A stretch of DNA of 64,000 bases, taken from the NCBI RefSeq assembly GCF_018024495.1, contig NZ_CP071696.1, forward strand, positions 434,001-498,000, read 5' to 3'. Positions 53,494 through 62,668 of this stretch are shown here, in pieces; position 1 is the first letter of the stretch; every line of letters begins with the position of its first letter. Source of the stretch: Agromyces archimandritae. Lineage in GTDB: Bacteria; Actinomycetota; Actinomycetes; Actinomycetales; Microbacteriaceae. A program made the position numbers and the translations under genes. The notes below the pieces were generated by a model. That model was not told where the DNA came from and did not search any database. It saw only the letters and a program-made list of their open reading frames with translations.

Positions 53494-54432
53494 TCACCCC
53501 TCCGGGCTGAGGATCGCCCGGGCGGCATCCACATCGGCGTGCATCTGCTCGATGAGCCGCGGCACGCCCTCGAAGGCGACCATGCCGCGGATCCGCTCCA
53601 CGAACTCGATGTCGACCACGCGGTCGTAGAGGTCGAGCTCGCGGTCCAGCACGTACGCCTCGACCTGCCGCTGGGGCACGCCCTCGAAGGTGGGATTGTT
53701 CCCCACCGAGATCGCCGCCGGGTAGCGGGTGCCGGCATCCGTCAGCCAGCCCGCGTACACGCCGTCGGCCGGGATGAGCCCTTCCGAATCGGGCGAGAGA
53801 TTCGCCGTCGGGAAGCCGAGTTCGCGGCCGCGTTTGGCCCCGTGGACGACGAGACCGGTCACCGTCGGCGTATGGCCGAGCAGTTCGCCGGCGCGGCGCA
53901 CCTCGCCGGCCCCGAGCAGTTCGCGGATCCACGTCGAGGACACCCGCCGCTCATCGCCCGGCCGCACCTCGGCGATCACCTCGACGGCGAAGCCGCGCTC
54001 GGCGCCCATCCGTTCCAGGAGCCGCACATCGCCGGCGCCGCGCGCACCGAAGCGGAAGTCCTCGCCGACGAGCACCGCCTTCGCATCCAGCGCGTCCAGC
54101 AGCACCCGCTCGACGAACTCCTCGGCCGGCACATCGGCCAGGGCCCGGTCGAACCGCAGCAGCAGGGTCGCGTCGAGCCCGGTCGCGGCGAGCAGCTCGA
54201 GCTTCTGCCGGGTGCTCACGAGCTGCTCGGGGCAGATCTCCGGGCGCAGCAGCGCCAGCGGATTGCGATCGAAGGTGACCGCGACGCGCTCCAAACCCTC
54301 GGCGGCGGCGATCGCCTCGAGGCGGGCGATGACCGAACGGTGCCCGAGGTGCACGCCGTCGAACTTGCCGATGCTCACCGCCGACGGCCCGAAGCCGGCC
54401 GGCACCTCGCCGAGCCCGTCGAAAACCCTCAC
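53494..54432 (-). CDS. ribF: Bifunctional riboflavin kinase/FAD synthetase
   Basis: 312 residues, GTG start overlapping the previous stop (GTGA). The FAD synthetase half has SIGKFDGVHLGHRSVIARL, TFDRNPLALLRPE, LVGEDFRFGARGAGDV and VSSTWIRELLGAGEV. The riboflavin kinase half has GRELGFPTANLSPDSEGLIPADGVYAGWL, SVGNNPTFEGVPQRQVEAYVLD and FVERIRGMVAFEG. It makes FMN and then FAD. It sits in the truB operon but is separated from truB by two small membrane protein genes. Confidence 0.95.
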   Translation of the reverse strand: MRVFDGLGEVPAGFGPSAVSIGKFDGVHLGHRSVIARLEAIAAAEGLERVAVTFDRNPLALLRPEICPEQLVSTRQKLELLAATGLDATLLLRFDRALADVPAEEFVERVLLDALDAKAVLVGEDFRFGARGAGDVRLLERMGAERGFAVEVIAEVRPGDERRVSSTWIRELLGAGEVRRAGELLGHTPTVTGLVVHGAKRGRELGFPTANLSPDSEGLIPADGVYAGWLTDAGTRYPAAISVGNNPTFEGVPQRQVEAYVLDRELDLYDRVVDIEFVERIRGMVAFEGVPRLIEQMHADVDAARAILSPEG

Positions 54433-54896
54433 GCTTCGACCCCGTCGGCGGTGGATGCCGGGGAGGCGCCCTCGGCCCGCGCCTCGCCCCGCGGCCGATG
54501 CGCGGCGAGCCACCAGATGCCGAGCACGGGCAGCACCAGCGGGATGAACAGGTAGCCGTTGCCGTAGTACGACCACACCGAGGGGTGGCCGAAGAGCTCG
54601 GGAGCGAGGATGCTCAGGGTGCCGACGGTCAGCACGCCGACGAGCTCGAAGACGATCGTGACCCACGCCACCCGGTACCAACCGCGGCCGCTCTTGATGA
54701 GCGCGATCGTCGCGACGACGTAGACGACGGCCGACACCGCCGAGAGGGTGTACGCGAGGGGGGCTTCGTCGAACTTGCCGGCGATCTGCACGAAAGAGCG
54801 GCCGAGCGCGGCGAGGGCGAGCACGCCGTAGACGGCGACGAGCACGCGGCCGATGCCGCTCATGCGCGGTTTCGCGCGGGGATCACTGGTGGTCAT
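54429..54896 (-). CDS. Hypothetical four-helix membrane protein, truB-ribF operon
   Basis: 155 residues. Four hydrophobic segments (about 15-36, 48-68, 76-100 and 114-130) include SAVVYVVATIALIKSGRGWYRVAWVTIVFELVGVLTVG and YYGNGYLFIPLVLPVLGIWWL. A short polar tail ends ASTADGVEA. I recognise no named family. Its stop overlaps the ribF start, so it is translated in coupling with ribF. A role in flavin or membrane homeostasis would be pure guesswork. Confidence 0.75.
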   Translation of the reverse strand: MTTSDPRAKPRMSGIGRVLVAVYGVLALAALGRSFVQIAGKFDEAPLAYTLSAVSAVVYVVATIALIKSGRGWYRVAWVTIVFELVGVLTVGTLSILAPELFGHPSVWSYYGNGYLFIPLVLPVLGIWWLAAHRPRGEARAEGASPASTADGVEA

Positions 54897-54924
54897 GGTG
54901 CTTCCGATTCTCTCAAACGCCGGC

Positions 54925-55293
54925 TCAGCCGAGCTGCACGGTCCAGATCTGCAGCATGCGGTAGACCATGACCGCCACCGCGAGCCCGGCGACGCCGAGC
55001 ACGACGGTGCTCCAGCGGGTGCGATCGATGAGCGCCCAGGCGGCACCGGCGATCGGCAGCAGCAGGGCGCCGACGAGGTAGGTGTAGAACTCGAGCAGGC
55101 TCCCGGTGGCCTCGTTGCCGAAGGCGGGGGCGGCGATCGCGACGACGAGCTGGGCGACGAGGAGGAGTTCGACGAGGGCGAGGGCGCCGATCGTCAGATC
55201 GCTCGGCACACGCCCCGCCAGGCCCAGCACGATGCCGAGGAGGCCTGCGGCGACGGCGACGGCCAGCTGCACGTAGGCGAACCATTCGATCAC
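54925..55293 (-). CDS. Hypothetical membrane protein, truB-ribF operon
   Basis: 122 residues, GTG start overlapping the truB stop by 4 nt (GTGA). Four hydrophobic segments (about 4-26, 34-55, 67-87 and 95-112): YVQLAVAVAAGLLGIVLGLAG, ALALVELLLVAQLVVAIAAPAFG, YLVGALLLPIAGAAWALID and VVLGVAGLAVAVMVYRML. The region GNEATGSLLEFYTYLVGALLL resembles conserved actinobacterial integral membrane proteins of unknown role. Confidence 0.77.
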   Translation of the reverse strand: MIEWFAYVQLAVAVAAGLLGIVLGLAGRVPSDLTIGALALVELLLVAQLVVAIAAPAFGNEATGSLLEFYTYLVGALLLPIAGAAWALIDRTRWSTVVLGVAGLAVAVMVYRMLQIWTVQLG

Positions 55294-56243
55294 GGGGTCT
55301 CCTCGGGGAATCCGGTGACGACCTTCAGGGTGTCGCCGCGTCGTTCGACGATCGCGACGAGACGCGCGTCGGGGGCGGGTTCCGGATGCACGGCGTCGGC
55401 AGCGGATGCCGGGGGCGCGGTGTCGGCGTCGGGTTCCGCGATCGCCGCGAGCGGCCCGTCGGGCGTTCCGGCCGGCGCCGGGATGCGTTTGCCGTGCCCG
55501 AGGTCGCGTGCCGCGGCGGCATCCACTCGCGCCACCGGCAGGGCGCGGGCGGCCGCCTCGGCCGGGGCCATGATCGACGCGGCGACGTCGATGCCTTCGA
55601 GCCCGGCGGCCTCGTCGACGCCGAACGCGCCGATGCGGGTGCGGCGGAGCATCGTGAGGTGCCCGCCCGTGCCGAGCGCGGCGCCGAGGTCGCGGGCGAG
55701 GGCGCGCACATAGGTGCCGCTGGAGCATTCGACGCGCACGTCGAGGTCCACGTACCCCTCCCCCGGGCGGATCGCGCCGAGGTCGAACGCCGAGACCGTC
55801 ACCCGGCGCGGCGCGATCTCGACGGTCTCACCGGCGCGCACCCGCGCATACGCCCGCTTGCCGCCGATCTTGACCGCGCTGACCTGCGAGGGCACCTGTT
55901 CGATATCGCCGGTGAGCGGCAGCATCGCCGCCAGGATGCGGGCTTCGTCGAGGCCGGAGAGCGCCTCGGCATCCGCTCGCGGCCCGGCTTCGCCTTCGGC
56001 GTCGTCGGTGGAGGTGCCCCAGCCGAGCCGCACGGTCGCCAGGTATTCCTTGTCGAGGCCGACGAGGTAGTGCAGCAGGCGCGTGGCGCCGTCGATGCCG
56101 ATGAGCAGCAGCCCGGTCGCCATCGGATCGAGCGTGCCGGCGTGGCCGACCTTGCGCGTGCCGGCCGCGCGGCGGATGCGCGAGACGACGTCGTGGCTCG
56201 TGATGCCGTGCGGCTTGTCGACGAGGAGGATGCCGCTGGTCAC
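55290..56243 (-). CDS. truB: tRNA pseudouridine-55 synthase
   Basis: 317 residues. The catalytic Asp lies in KVGHAGTLDPMATGLLLIGIDGATRLLHYL (about 36-65), preceded by DKPHGITSHDVVSRIRR. Substrate motifs YLATVRLGWGTSTDDAEGE, QVPSQVSAVKIGGKRAYARVRAGE and VECSSGTYVRALARDLGAALGTGGHLTMLRRTRIG are intact. A PUA-like C-terminal part is interrupted by a 45-residue Ala/Asp/Pro insertion. It converts U55 of tRNAs to pseudouridine. The GTG start has TATCGT 8 nt before it. Confidence 0.95.
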   Translation of the reverse strand: MTSGILLVDKPHGITSHDVVSRIRRAAGTRKVGHAGTLDPMATGLLLIGIDGATRLLHYLVGLDKEYLATVRLGWGTSTDDAEGEAGPRADAEALSGLDEARILAAMLPLTGDIEQVPSQVSAVKIGGKRAYARVRAGETVEIAPRRVTVSAFDLGAIRPGEGYVDLDVRVECSSGTYVRALARDLGAALGTGGHLTMLRRTRIGAFGVDEAAGLEGIDVAASIMAPAEAAARALPVARVDAAAARDLGHGKRIPAPAGTPDGPLAAIAEPDADTAPPASAADAVHPEPAPDARLVAIVERRGDTLKVVTGFPEETP

Positions 56244-56251
56244 GGATCACA

Positions 56252-56257
56252 ACGATA
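56252..56257 (-). promoter_or_regulatory. -10 element TATCGT of the truB operon
   Basis: Minus-strand TATCGT ends 8 nt before the GTG at 56243. The REP-like element A2 begins only 9 nt further upstream. Confidence 0.5.
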
Positions 56258-56265
56258 TCAGCCGG

Positions 56266-56335
56266 TTCCGGGGGTCGTTTCCCGCCACGATCCCGGGCTC
56301 GGGGGCGTGGATGCGGCGGGAAACGACCCCCGGAA
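56266..56335. repeat. REP-like palindromic element, copy A2
   Basis: Perfect 21-nt arms (56266-56286 and 56315-56335) around a 28-nt centre that differs from copy A1 at 3907-3978. The arms share the core TTCCGGGGGTCGTTTCCCGC with A1. It lies between the divergent truB and panE genes, where a terminator would not be expected. Confidence 0.85.
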
Positions 56336-56376
56336 GACTCGCGTAGCCTCGGAACCGTGGATCTGGCGAGGGTGCG

Positions 56377-57366
56377 ATGAGGATCGGGATCGTGGGCGCC
56401 GGCGCGCTCGGCGGCATGTTCGCGGGCCTGCTCGCTCGCTCCGGGCACGAGGTGCGGCTGACCGCGCGCGGCGAAACGCTCGACGCCCTCGCCGGTGGCC
56501 GCCTGCGGCTCACGGGCGCGTACGGCGAGGTCACGGCCCGGGTGGATGCCGGGCCGGCGCTGAGCGAACGCCCCGAGCTCGCATTGCTCTGCACGAAGGC
56601 GCAGGACGCGCCGGCCGCCCTCGCGGCGAACGCCCCGCAGCTGGCCGGCATCCCGCTCGTCGTCGTGCAGAACGGCCTCGGCGGGGTCGAAACCGCCCGC
56701 GCCGCCGTGTCCGACGCCGACGTCTTCGGCCTGCTCACCCTGATCGCCGCCCAGCACACCGAACCGGGCGCGTGGCGGGTGACGGCGGCCGCCCCGAGCT
56801 TCCTCGGCCGGGGCGACGGGCCGGTGGATGCCGCCGCGCACCGCATCGCGTCGGTGCTGTCCGAGGCGGTTCCGGTGCGGGCGATCGACGATTTCCGGGG
56901 TGCGCAGTGGACGAAGCTCGTCGTGAACATGCTGAACGCGGTTCCGGCGATCGTGGGCCGAAGCGTGCAGGAGGTCGTCGACGATCCCGCCCTCCGGCGC
57001 GTCGTGACGGCTTCGATGCGCGAGACGGTGCGGGTCGGCATCGCCCGCGGCATCCGCTTCGGGGCGCTGCAAGGCCTCGACGACCGTCGTCTGCGCACCT
57101 TCGCGCGCCTGCCGCTCGCGATCGGCGGCATCGTGCCCCTCCGGATGCGGCGCGCGATGGGCGACGTGCCGAACCTCGGTTCGACGCAGCAGAGCCTGGC
57201 GCGGGGCCGGCCGAGCGAGATCGACCACTTGAACGGCGCCGTCGTGCGCGAGGCCGAGGCGGTCGGAGCGGATGCGCCGGTGAACCGGGCGCTGACGGCG
57301 CTCGTGCACGAGGCCGAACGATCCGGCCCGCTGCCGGCGGCGCGGGTGAGCGCGATCCTCGACTGA
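56377..57366 (+). CDS. panE: 2-dehydropantoate 2-reductase family protein
   Basis: 329 residues. The NADP fold opens MRIGIVGAGALGGMFAGLLARSGHEVRLTARG, with LLCTKAQDAPAAL and VVVQNGLGGVE following. The C-terminal ApbA domain has QWTKLVVNMLNAVPAIVGRSVQEVVDDPALRRVV (catalytic Lys) and LGSTQQSLARGRPSEIDHLNGAVVREAE (Ser/Glu substrate site). It would reduce ketopantoate for coenzyme A synthesis, although related family members act on other 2-keto acids. TAGCCT at 56343-56348 may be its -10, with a short leader. Confidence 0.82.
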   Translation: MRIGIVGAGALGGMFAGLLARSGHEVRLTARGETLDALAGGRLRLTGAYGEVTARVDAGPALSERPELALLCTKAQDAPAALAANAPQLAGIPLVVVQNGLGGVETARAAVSDADVFGLLTLIAAQHTEPGAWRVTAAAPSFLGRGDGPVDAAAHRIASVLSEAVPVRAIDDFRGAQWTKLVVNMLNAVPAIVGRSVQEVVDDPALRRVVTASMRETVRVGIARGIRFGALQGLDDRRLRTFARLPLAIGGIVPLRMRRAMGDVPNLGSTQQSLARGRPSEIDHLNGAVVREAEAVGADAPVNRALTALVHEAERSGPLPAARVSAILD

Positions 57367-57367
57367 G

Positions 57368-57958
57368 TCAGCCGACGCGTTCGGGCAGCGCGGGGTCGGC
57401 GTTGTCGACGACGGCGGATGCCGTGGCGCGCGGATCGGCCGCCGCATAGGCGATGGCGTCGGCCGCATCGGCCGGTTCGCCCGCGAGCACGATGCGGACG
57501 TCGGCGATATCCGCGAGGCTCGGCCGGGCCAGGAAGCGCCCGTCGAGCACGAGGAAGGCGTCGGCGGGCCCGGTGATCCACTTCGGTTCCACCCAGCGGT
57601 CGGCCACCGGGTCGAACACGGCCGTCACGAACGCCGTGGATCCGCCCATGCGGAACGGGTCGATGAGCACCCGGCGCAGCGCCGACTCGTCGAAGCCGAA
57701 GCGGTAGTAGCGTTCGGCGATGTCCGGGCCGAACCGCGCCTGCTCCTCGCGGGAGCGGTGGAAGGCCTCCATGCTCGCGCGGAACACCGCACGGTCGCGC
57801 TCGGCGAGCACTGCGGCGAGGTCGTCGCCGAAGGCCGTCTTGCCGGCCAGCCACGGGCCGTCGACCGTGACGACGACGCGGCCCCGCCCGAACCGGGCGA
57901 GGATCTCATCGGCGAGCCCCCGCAGGAACGTCACCCGCGGGGTCGTGACCAAGCGCAT
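57368..57958 (-). CDS. Uridine-kinase-like P-loop NTPase
   Basis: 196 residues. After RVTFLRGLADEILARFGRGRVVVTVDGPWLAGKTAFGDDLAAVL (phosphate loop GPWLAGKT, about 34-41) comes SMEAFHRSREEQARFG, where Asp/His-containing motifs of uridine kinases normally lie, then YYRFGFDESALRRVLIDPF. FLVLDGRFLARPSL replaces the usual EGxF strand. It is typical of actinobacterial uridine kinase-like proteins without proven activity. It is leaderless (TAGTCT). Its stop is 2 nt from the panE stop, tail to tail. Confidence 0.8.
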   Translation of the reverse strand: MRLVTTPRVTFLRGLADEILARFGRGRVVVTVDGPWLAGKTAFGDDLAAVLAERDRAVFRASMEAFHRSREEQARFGPDIAERYYRFGFDESALRRVLIDPFRMGGSTAFVTAVFDPVADRWVEPKWITGPADAFLVLDGRFLARPSLADIADVRIVLAGEPADAADAIAYAAADPRATASAVVDNADPALPERVG

Positions 57959-57964
57959 GCCAGG

Positions 57965-57970
57965 AGACTA
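57965..57970 (-). promoter_or_regulatory. -10 element TAGTCT, leaderless start
   Basis: Minus-strand TAGTCT ends 6 nt before the ATG at 57958. The mutY -10 (TACCGT, 57969-57974) overlaps it on the other strand. Confidence 0.55.
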
Positions 57971-57989
57971 CCGTCTGCGCCCGCATGCG

Positions 57990-58892
57990 ATGCTGGATGG
58001 CGTGCCCGACCCGACCCCGCACCCCGGCGCATCCATCGCAGCGCTCCTCGTCCCCTGGTTCGCCGGTGCCGCGCGCCCGCTGCCGTGGCGGGCCGCCGAC
58101 GTCTCGCCCTGGGCGGTGCTCGTCAGCGAGTTCATGCTGCAGCAGACGCAGGTCGCCCGCGTGCTGCCGAGGTGGCAGGAGTGGATCGAGCGCTGGCCCC
58201 GGCCCGCCGAGCTGGCCGCCGCGCCGCCGTCGGAGGCGGTTCGCGCCTGGGACCGGCTCGGCTACCCGCGGCGCGCCCTGTGGCTGCACGAGGCGGCGAC
58301 GGAGATCGTCGAACGGCACGGCGGCGTCGTGCCCGACGATCTCGACGCGCTCCTCGCCCTGAAGGGCATCGGCCCGTACACGGCGCGCGCGATCGCCGCC
58401 TTCGCCTACGGGGCGCGGGTGCCGGTGGTCGACACGAACACGCGCCGCGTGCTCGCCCGGGCGATCGAAGGCCGGGCCGAGGCCGGGCCGCCGCGGGTCG
58501 TGCACGAACTGGCCGCCATGGAGGCGCAGTTGCCGGTGGATGCCGGAAGCGCCCGCATCTTCAACGCAGCGGCGATGGAGCTCGGAGCCACCGTGTGCAC
58601 GGCCCGGAGCCCGCGCTGCGAGGCGTGTCCGCTCGCCGGGAGCTGCGCATGGCGGGCCGCCGGATACCCGGAGTACGAGGGTCCCCGTGCACCCCGGCAG
58701 GCGCGTTTCGCGGGCTCGGACCGCGAGATGCGCGGCATGGTCATGCGGGAGCTGCGCGGCGCGCACGGCCCCGTCGCGCGTGCGGAGCTCGATGCGCTCG
58801 GCGCGGATCCGGAGCGCCTCGAGCGCGCGCTCGACTCGCTCGCGGCCGATGGGCTCGCCGTGCGCGAGGCGGGCGGCTACCGCCTGCCATGA
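57990..58892 (+). CDS. mutY: A/G-specific adenine DNA glycosylase
   Basis: 300 residues. Motifs: PLPWRAADVSPWAVLVSEFMLQQTQVARVLPRW (catalytic Glu), LLALKGIGPYTARAIAAFAYG (helix-hairpin-helix), VPVVDTNTRRVLARAI (catalytic Asp), and the iron-sulfur loop CTARSPRCEACPLAGSC with C-x6-C-x2-C-x5-C spacing (about 202-218). It removes adenine opposite 8-oxoguanine. It is shorter than E. coli MutY because the C-terminal oxoG-recognition domain is reduced to a 60-residue remnant. The start is uncertain, with GTG 58002 also possible. Confidence 0.92.
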   Translation: MLDGVPDPTPHPGASIAALLVPWFAGAARPLPWRAADVSPWAVLVSEFMLQQTQVARVLPRWQEWIERWPRPAELAAAPPSEAVRAWDRLGYPRRALWLHEAATEIVERHGGVVPDDLDALLALKGIGPYTARAIAAFAYGARVPVVDTNTRRVLARAIEGRAEAGPPRVVHELAAMEAQLPVDAGSARIFNAAAMELGATVCTARSPRCEACPLAGSCAWRAAGYPEYEGPRAPRQARFAGSDREMRGMVMRELRGAHGPVARAELDALGADPERLERALDSLAADGLAVREAGGYRLP

Positions 58893-58934
58893 GGCCGGGC
58901 CCGGGCATCCACCGCCGCGCGCGGCTCGGGCCGG

Positions 58935-59414
58935 TCAGCGTTCGCCCGGCTCGTCACCCTCATCGAACGCGGCGTCGTCATCGTCTTCGTCGATGACGCG
59001 GGGCTTCACGTACGGGTCGGCCTCGCCTGCGTACTCGGCGCTCGCCGCGTCGCGCGAGGAGGCTTCGTCCCGCGAGCGCGCCTCGCGGAGCAGCGCGGAG
59101 ATGTGCTCGGCGTTCTCGGGGATCGCATCGGGGATGAACTCGAGCGTCGGCGTGAGCCGGGCGGTGATGTTGCGCCCGACCTCGCTGCGGAGCATGCCCG
59201 TGGCGGCCTTCAGCGCGGCGGCGGAATCGCGTCGCTCCTCATCGGTGCCGTACACGGTGTAGAAGATGCTGGCGTGCTGCAGGTCGCCGGTGACCCGGAC
59301 GTCCGTGATCGTCACGAACCCGAGCCGCGGGTCGCGCAACCCCTTGTCGAGGCGCCGCGCCACGATCTCCTTGATGCGGTCGGCCATCTTCCTGGCCCGC
59401 TGCGGGTCTGCCAT
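58935..59414 (-). CDS. rbfA: Ribosome-binding factor A
   Basis: 159 residues. The KH-like fold shows RARKMADRIKEIVARRLDKGLRDPRLGFVTITDVRVTGDLQHASIFYTVYG and LRSEVGRNITARLTPTLEFIPDAIPENAEHISALL. A 40-residue acidic tail (VIDEDDDDAAFDEGDEPGER) extends the core. It helps mature the 16S rRNA 5' end. GGGGAGGAGAAGAA is a strong ribosome binding site. It follows infB in the nusA operon, but a giant hairpin separates them. Confidence 0.94.
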   Translation of the reverse strand: MADPQRARKMADRIKEIVARRLDKGLRDPRLGFVTITDVRVTGDLQHASIFYTVYGTDEERRDSAAALKAATGMLRSEVGRNITARLTPTLEFIPDAIPENAEHISALLREARSRDEASSRDAASAEYAGEADPYVKPRVIDEDDDDAAFDEGDEPGER

Positions 59415-59446
59415 TTCTTCTCCTCCCCATCTTCGTACTCGACGAA

Positions 59447-59525
59447 GGGGGTCTCCGGCTCTTCTCTGACGTGAATCGGGGTAGGGGTCCCCGCTCTTCA
59501 CGTCGGAGAAGAGCCGGAGACCCCC
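59447..59525 (-). repeat. Giant 29-bp hairpin between infB and rbfA
   Basis: Arms 59447-59475 and 59497-59525 match at 28 of 29 positions (outer end GGGGGTCTCCGGCTCTTCTC), with a 21-nt loop that itself holds GGGG/CCCC. It sits 10 nt past the infB stop and 32 nt before rbfA. It could be an attenuating terminator, an RNase processing site or an inserted element. Confidence 0.8.
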
Positions 59526-59535
59526 GACCGCACGA

Positions 59536-62262
59536 TTACGCGCGCGGCTTCTCGCGCATTTCGATCGTCTCGATCTCGTCGCCGACCTGGATGTCGTTGA
59601 ACTTGCCGAGGCCGATACCCGCTTCGAAGTCCGTGCGGACCTCGGTGACGTCGTCCTTGAAACGGCGCAGCGACTCGATCGCGAGCCCGTCGCCGACCAC
59701 GACGCCGTCGCGGATGACGCGCGCCTTGGCGTTCCGCGTGATGGTGCCGGAACGCACGATGACACCGGCGATGTTGCCGAACTTCGAGGAGCGGAACACC
59801 TCGCGGATCTCGGCGACACCCGACTGGACCTCTTCGTACTCGGGCTTCAGCATGCCCTTCAGGGAGTCTTCGATGTCGTCGATCGCGTTGTAGATGACCG
59901 AGTAGAAGCGCACGTCGACGCCCTCGCGGGCGGCACGCTCGCGCGCCTTCACATCGGGTCGGACGTTGAAGCCGATCACGATCGCGTTGTCGATCGTGGC
60001 CAGGTCGATGTCGGACTCGGTGATGGCGCCCACACCGCGGTGGAGGATGCGCAGCTGCACCGAGTCGTCGACCTCGATCTTCATGAGCGACTCTTCGAGC
60101 GCCTCGACGGCACCCGAGACGTCGCCCTTGATGATGAGGTTCAGCGCCTCGACCTTGCCCTCCTCGAGGGCCTTCGTGAAGTCCTCGAGCGAGATGCGCT
60201 TGCGGGCCTTGGCGAGCTGCGCGTTGCGCTCGGCGGCCTCGCGCTTCTCGGCGATCTGACGGGCCGTGCGGTCGTCGCCGGTCACCAGGAAGGTGTCGCC
60301 GGCGCGCGGCACGGTCGACAGACCCTGCACCTGCACGGGGCGGGACGGGGTCGCCGCTTCGACGGCGTCGCCGTTCTCGTCGGCCATCGCCCGTACACGC
60401 CCGTAGGCGGTGCCGGCGACGATCGCGTCGCCGACGTGCAGGGTGCCCGACTGGATGAGCACGGTCGCCACGGCGCCGCGGCCCTTGTCGAGCTTGGCTT
60501 CGATCGCGACGCCTCGGGCGTCCTTGTTCGGGTTCGCCCGGAGATCCAGGCCCGCATCGGCGGTGAGCAGCACCGCATCCAGGAGCTCGGAGATGCCGAC
60601 GTTGTTCAGCGCCGACACGTCGACGAACATGACGTCGCCGCCGTACTCCTCGGCCACGAGGCCGAACTCGGTGAGCTGCTGACGCACCTTCGCCGGGTTC
60701 GCACCCTCCTTGTCGATCTTGTTGACCGCGACGACGATCGGCACACCGGCCGACTGCGCGTGGTTCAGGGCCTCGACCGTCTGCGGCATGATGCCGTCGT
60801 CGGCCGCGACCACGAGGATCGCGATGTCGGTCACCTGGGCACCGCGGGCACGCATGGCGGTGAACGCCTCGTGACCGGGGGTGTCGATGAAGGTGATCGC
60901 GCGGTCCTTGCCCTCGTGCGTGGTGTGCACCTGGTAGGCACCGATGTGCTGGGTGATGCCGCCGGCCTCGCTCGCCTGCACGTTCGCCTTGCGCACCGCG
61001 TCGAGGAGCTTCGTCTTACCGTGGTCGACGTGGCCCATGACGGTGACCACCGGGGGCCGCCACTCGAGCTCCTCGTCGGACTCGTCCGCGAGCTCCTGCT
61101 CGAGGTCGATATCGAAGCCCTCGAGGAGCTCCTTGTCCTCGTCCTCGGGCGAGACGACCTGGATCTTGTAGCCGAGTTCGGCGCCGAGCACCTCGAAGGT
61201 GGCCTCGTCGAGCGACTCGGTCGCCGTCGCCATCTCGCCGAGGTGGAACAGCACCGTGACGAGCGCGCCCGGGTTCGCGTCGATCTTGTCGGCGAAGTCG
61301 GAGATCGAGGAGCCGCGACGCAGACGGATGACCGTGTTGCCGTTGCCGCGGGGAACGCTCACGCCGCCGAGCGACGGAGCCTCCCGCATCTCGAATTCCT
61401 GCCGCTTCGTCCGCTTCGACTTGCGCGACTTGCTCTTGCCGCCGCCGCGACCGAACGCGCCGGCCGTACCGCCGCCGGGGCCGCGACCGCGACCGCCGCC
61501 GCCCGCCGGACGCGGGCCGCCGAAGCCGCCGCCCGGACGCGGGCCGCCGAAGCCGCCGCCGCCACCGGGACGAGCGCCGCCGCCACCGCCGCCGGGGCGC
61601 TGGAAGCCGCCGGGGCGACCGGCACCGGCCGGACGCGGCGCACCCGGGCGCGGGGCACCGGGGCGAGGCGGCTGAGGCCGCGGGATGTTGCCGGGCGTGG
61701 GGCGCTGCCCCATGCCCTGCGAGCTCGAGAACGGGTTGTTGCCCGGTCGGGGCTGGGCGGGGCGCTGCCCCATGCCCTGCGAACTCGAGAACGGGTTGTT
61801 GCCGGGGCGCGGGCCCGGGCGCGGCCCGGGACGCGGCGCACCGCCGGGCTTGGGCGCACCGGAACGCGCCTGGTCGGACTTCGCGGCGGGCGCGCTCGGA
61901 GCCGGAGCCTCGGGCGCCTCAGGCGCGGGTGCCGTCTTCTCGGCGGCGGTCTTCTCGGCCGCGGCCTTCTCGGCGGCGGCCTGCCGCTCGGCGACCGTGG
62001 GCACGTCGGACGGTGCCGGCGCGGGGGCCGGCTTGGGCGCGGGCTTCGGGCCCGGCTTGGCGGCCGGGGCCTTGGCCGCGGGCGCCTTCGCCGCAGGTGC
62101 GGCGGCTTCGAGCGCCGCCTTCAGACGGCGGGCGACGGGGGGTTCGATCGAGGACGACGGGCCCTTGACGTATTCGCCCATCTCCTTGAGCTTCTCGAGC
62201 GCGACCTTGCTGTCGACGCCGAGCTCGCTCGCGATCTCGTGTACGCGTGGTTTGGCAGCCAC
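59536..62262 (-). CDS. infB: Translation initiation factor IF-2
   Basis: 908 residues from a GTG preceded by AGGAGA. Order: IF2_N ([26 protein letters not shown], 1-50), a 240-residue Ala/Pro/Gly-rich linker with a 20-residue tandem duplication ([16 protein letters not shown]), a basic RGRGPGG block, a second IF2_N (about 300-350), the GTPase with GHVDHGKT (about 408), DTPGHEAF (about 460) and NKID (about 515), then domains II-IV with [18 protein letters not shown] and [10 protein letters not shown]. It delivers initiator tRNA to the ribosome. Confidence 0.97.
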   Translation of the reverse strand: MAAKPRVHEIASELGVDSKVALEKLKEMGEYVKGPSSSIEPPVARRLKAALEAAAPAAKAPAAKAPAAKPGPKPAPKPAPAPAPSDVPTVAERQAAAEKAAAEKTAAEKTAPAPEAPEAPAPSAPAAKSDQARSGAPKPGGAPRPGPRPGPRPGNNPFSSSQGMGQRPAQPRPGNNPFSSSQGMGQRPTPGNIPRPQPPRPGAPRPGAPRPAGAGRPGGFQRPGGGGGGARPGGGGGFGGPRPGGGFGGPRPAGGGGRGRGPGGGTAGAFGRGGGKSKSRKSKRTKRQEFEMREAPSLGGVSVPRGNGNTVIRLRRGSSISDFADKIDANPGALVTVLFHLGEMATATESLDEATFEVLGAELGYKIQVVSPEDEDKELLEGFDIDLEQELADESDEELEWRPPVVTVMGHVDHGKTKLLDAVRKANVQASEAGGITQHIGAYQVHTTHEGKDRAITFIDTPGHEAFTAMRARGAQVTDIAILVVAADDGIMPQTVEALNHAQSAGVPIVVAVNKIDKEGANPAKVRQQLTEFGLVAEEYGGDVMFVDVSALNNVGISELLDAVLLTADAGLDLRANPNKDARGVAIEAKLDKGRGAVATVLIQSGTLHVGDAIVAGTAYGRVRAMADENGDAVEAATPSRPVQVQGLSTVPRAGDTFLVTGDDRTARQIAEKREAAERNAQLAKARKRISLEDFTKALEEGKVEALNLIIKGDVSGAVEALEESLMKIEVDDSVQLRILHRGVGAITESDIDLATIDNAIVIGFNVRPDVKARERAAREGVDVRFYSVIYNAIDDIEDSLKGMLKPEYEEVQSGVAEIREVFRSSKFGNIAGVIVRSGTITRNAKARVIRDGVVVGDGLAIESLRRFKDDVTEVRTDFEAGIGLGKFNDIQVGDEIETIEMREKPRA
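61699..61803. repeat. 60-bp-period tandem duplication within infB
   Basis: The stretch at 61699-61743 recurs at 61759-61803 with one or two mismatches, an exact 60-bp shift that encodes two copies of [16 protein letters not shown] in the disordered linker of IF-2. Confidence 0.85.
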
Positions 62263-62349
62263 TTCTCTCCTGTTCCGGGCCCACCCCGGCACAGGGGTGG
62301 ACCATCAATGACGGACGGGTCTCATTTCGAGCCGCTCATGAGTTGTCCA

Positions 62350-62595
62350 TTAGCCGTTCAGCCTGTTCTCTACATCGCTGGAATCCACCTCGCCGCCGAT
62401 CCGCAGCGCACGCCCGAAAGCGCGGCGCCGCACGGCGAGCCGGTAGCACGCGAGGGTCGGATGCAGCCACGCGCCGCGACCCGGGAGCACGGCCGACGCA
62501 TCTGCGACGACTCGGGATTCCTGGGTGACGACCCTCAAGAGCGAGGATCGCGGGGCACGCGAACGGCAACCGATGCACGTTCTGACGGGATCCAC
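62350..62595 (-). CDS. ylxR: YlxR-family nucleic-acid-binding protein
   Basis: 81 residues. Family marks are PVRTCIGCRSRAPRSSLLRVV (the CxGC fold opening) and GRGAWLHPTLACYRLAVRRRAFGRALR. YlxR (DUF448) is encoded between nusA and infB in most firmicutes and actinobacteria and probably binds RNA or DNA. It lies 73 nt after nusA and 87 nt before infB on the same strand. Confidence 0.92.
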   Translation of the reverse strand: MDPVRTCIGCRSRAPRSSLLRVVTQESRVVADASAVLPGRGAWLHPTLACYRLAVRRRAFGRALRIGGEVDSSDVENRLNG

Positions 62596-62668
62596 TCTAC
62601 ACCTCCGAGGCGGGCGCTCGCTGAGGCCCGGCTTTGCGCGAGCTCCTCCTCCGGTTGCGCGAAGATCG

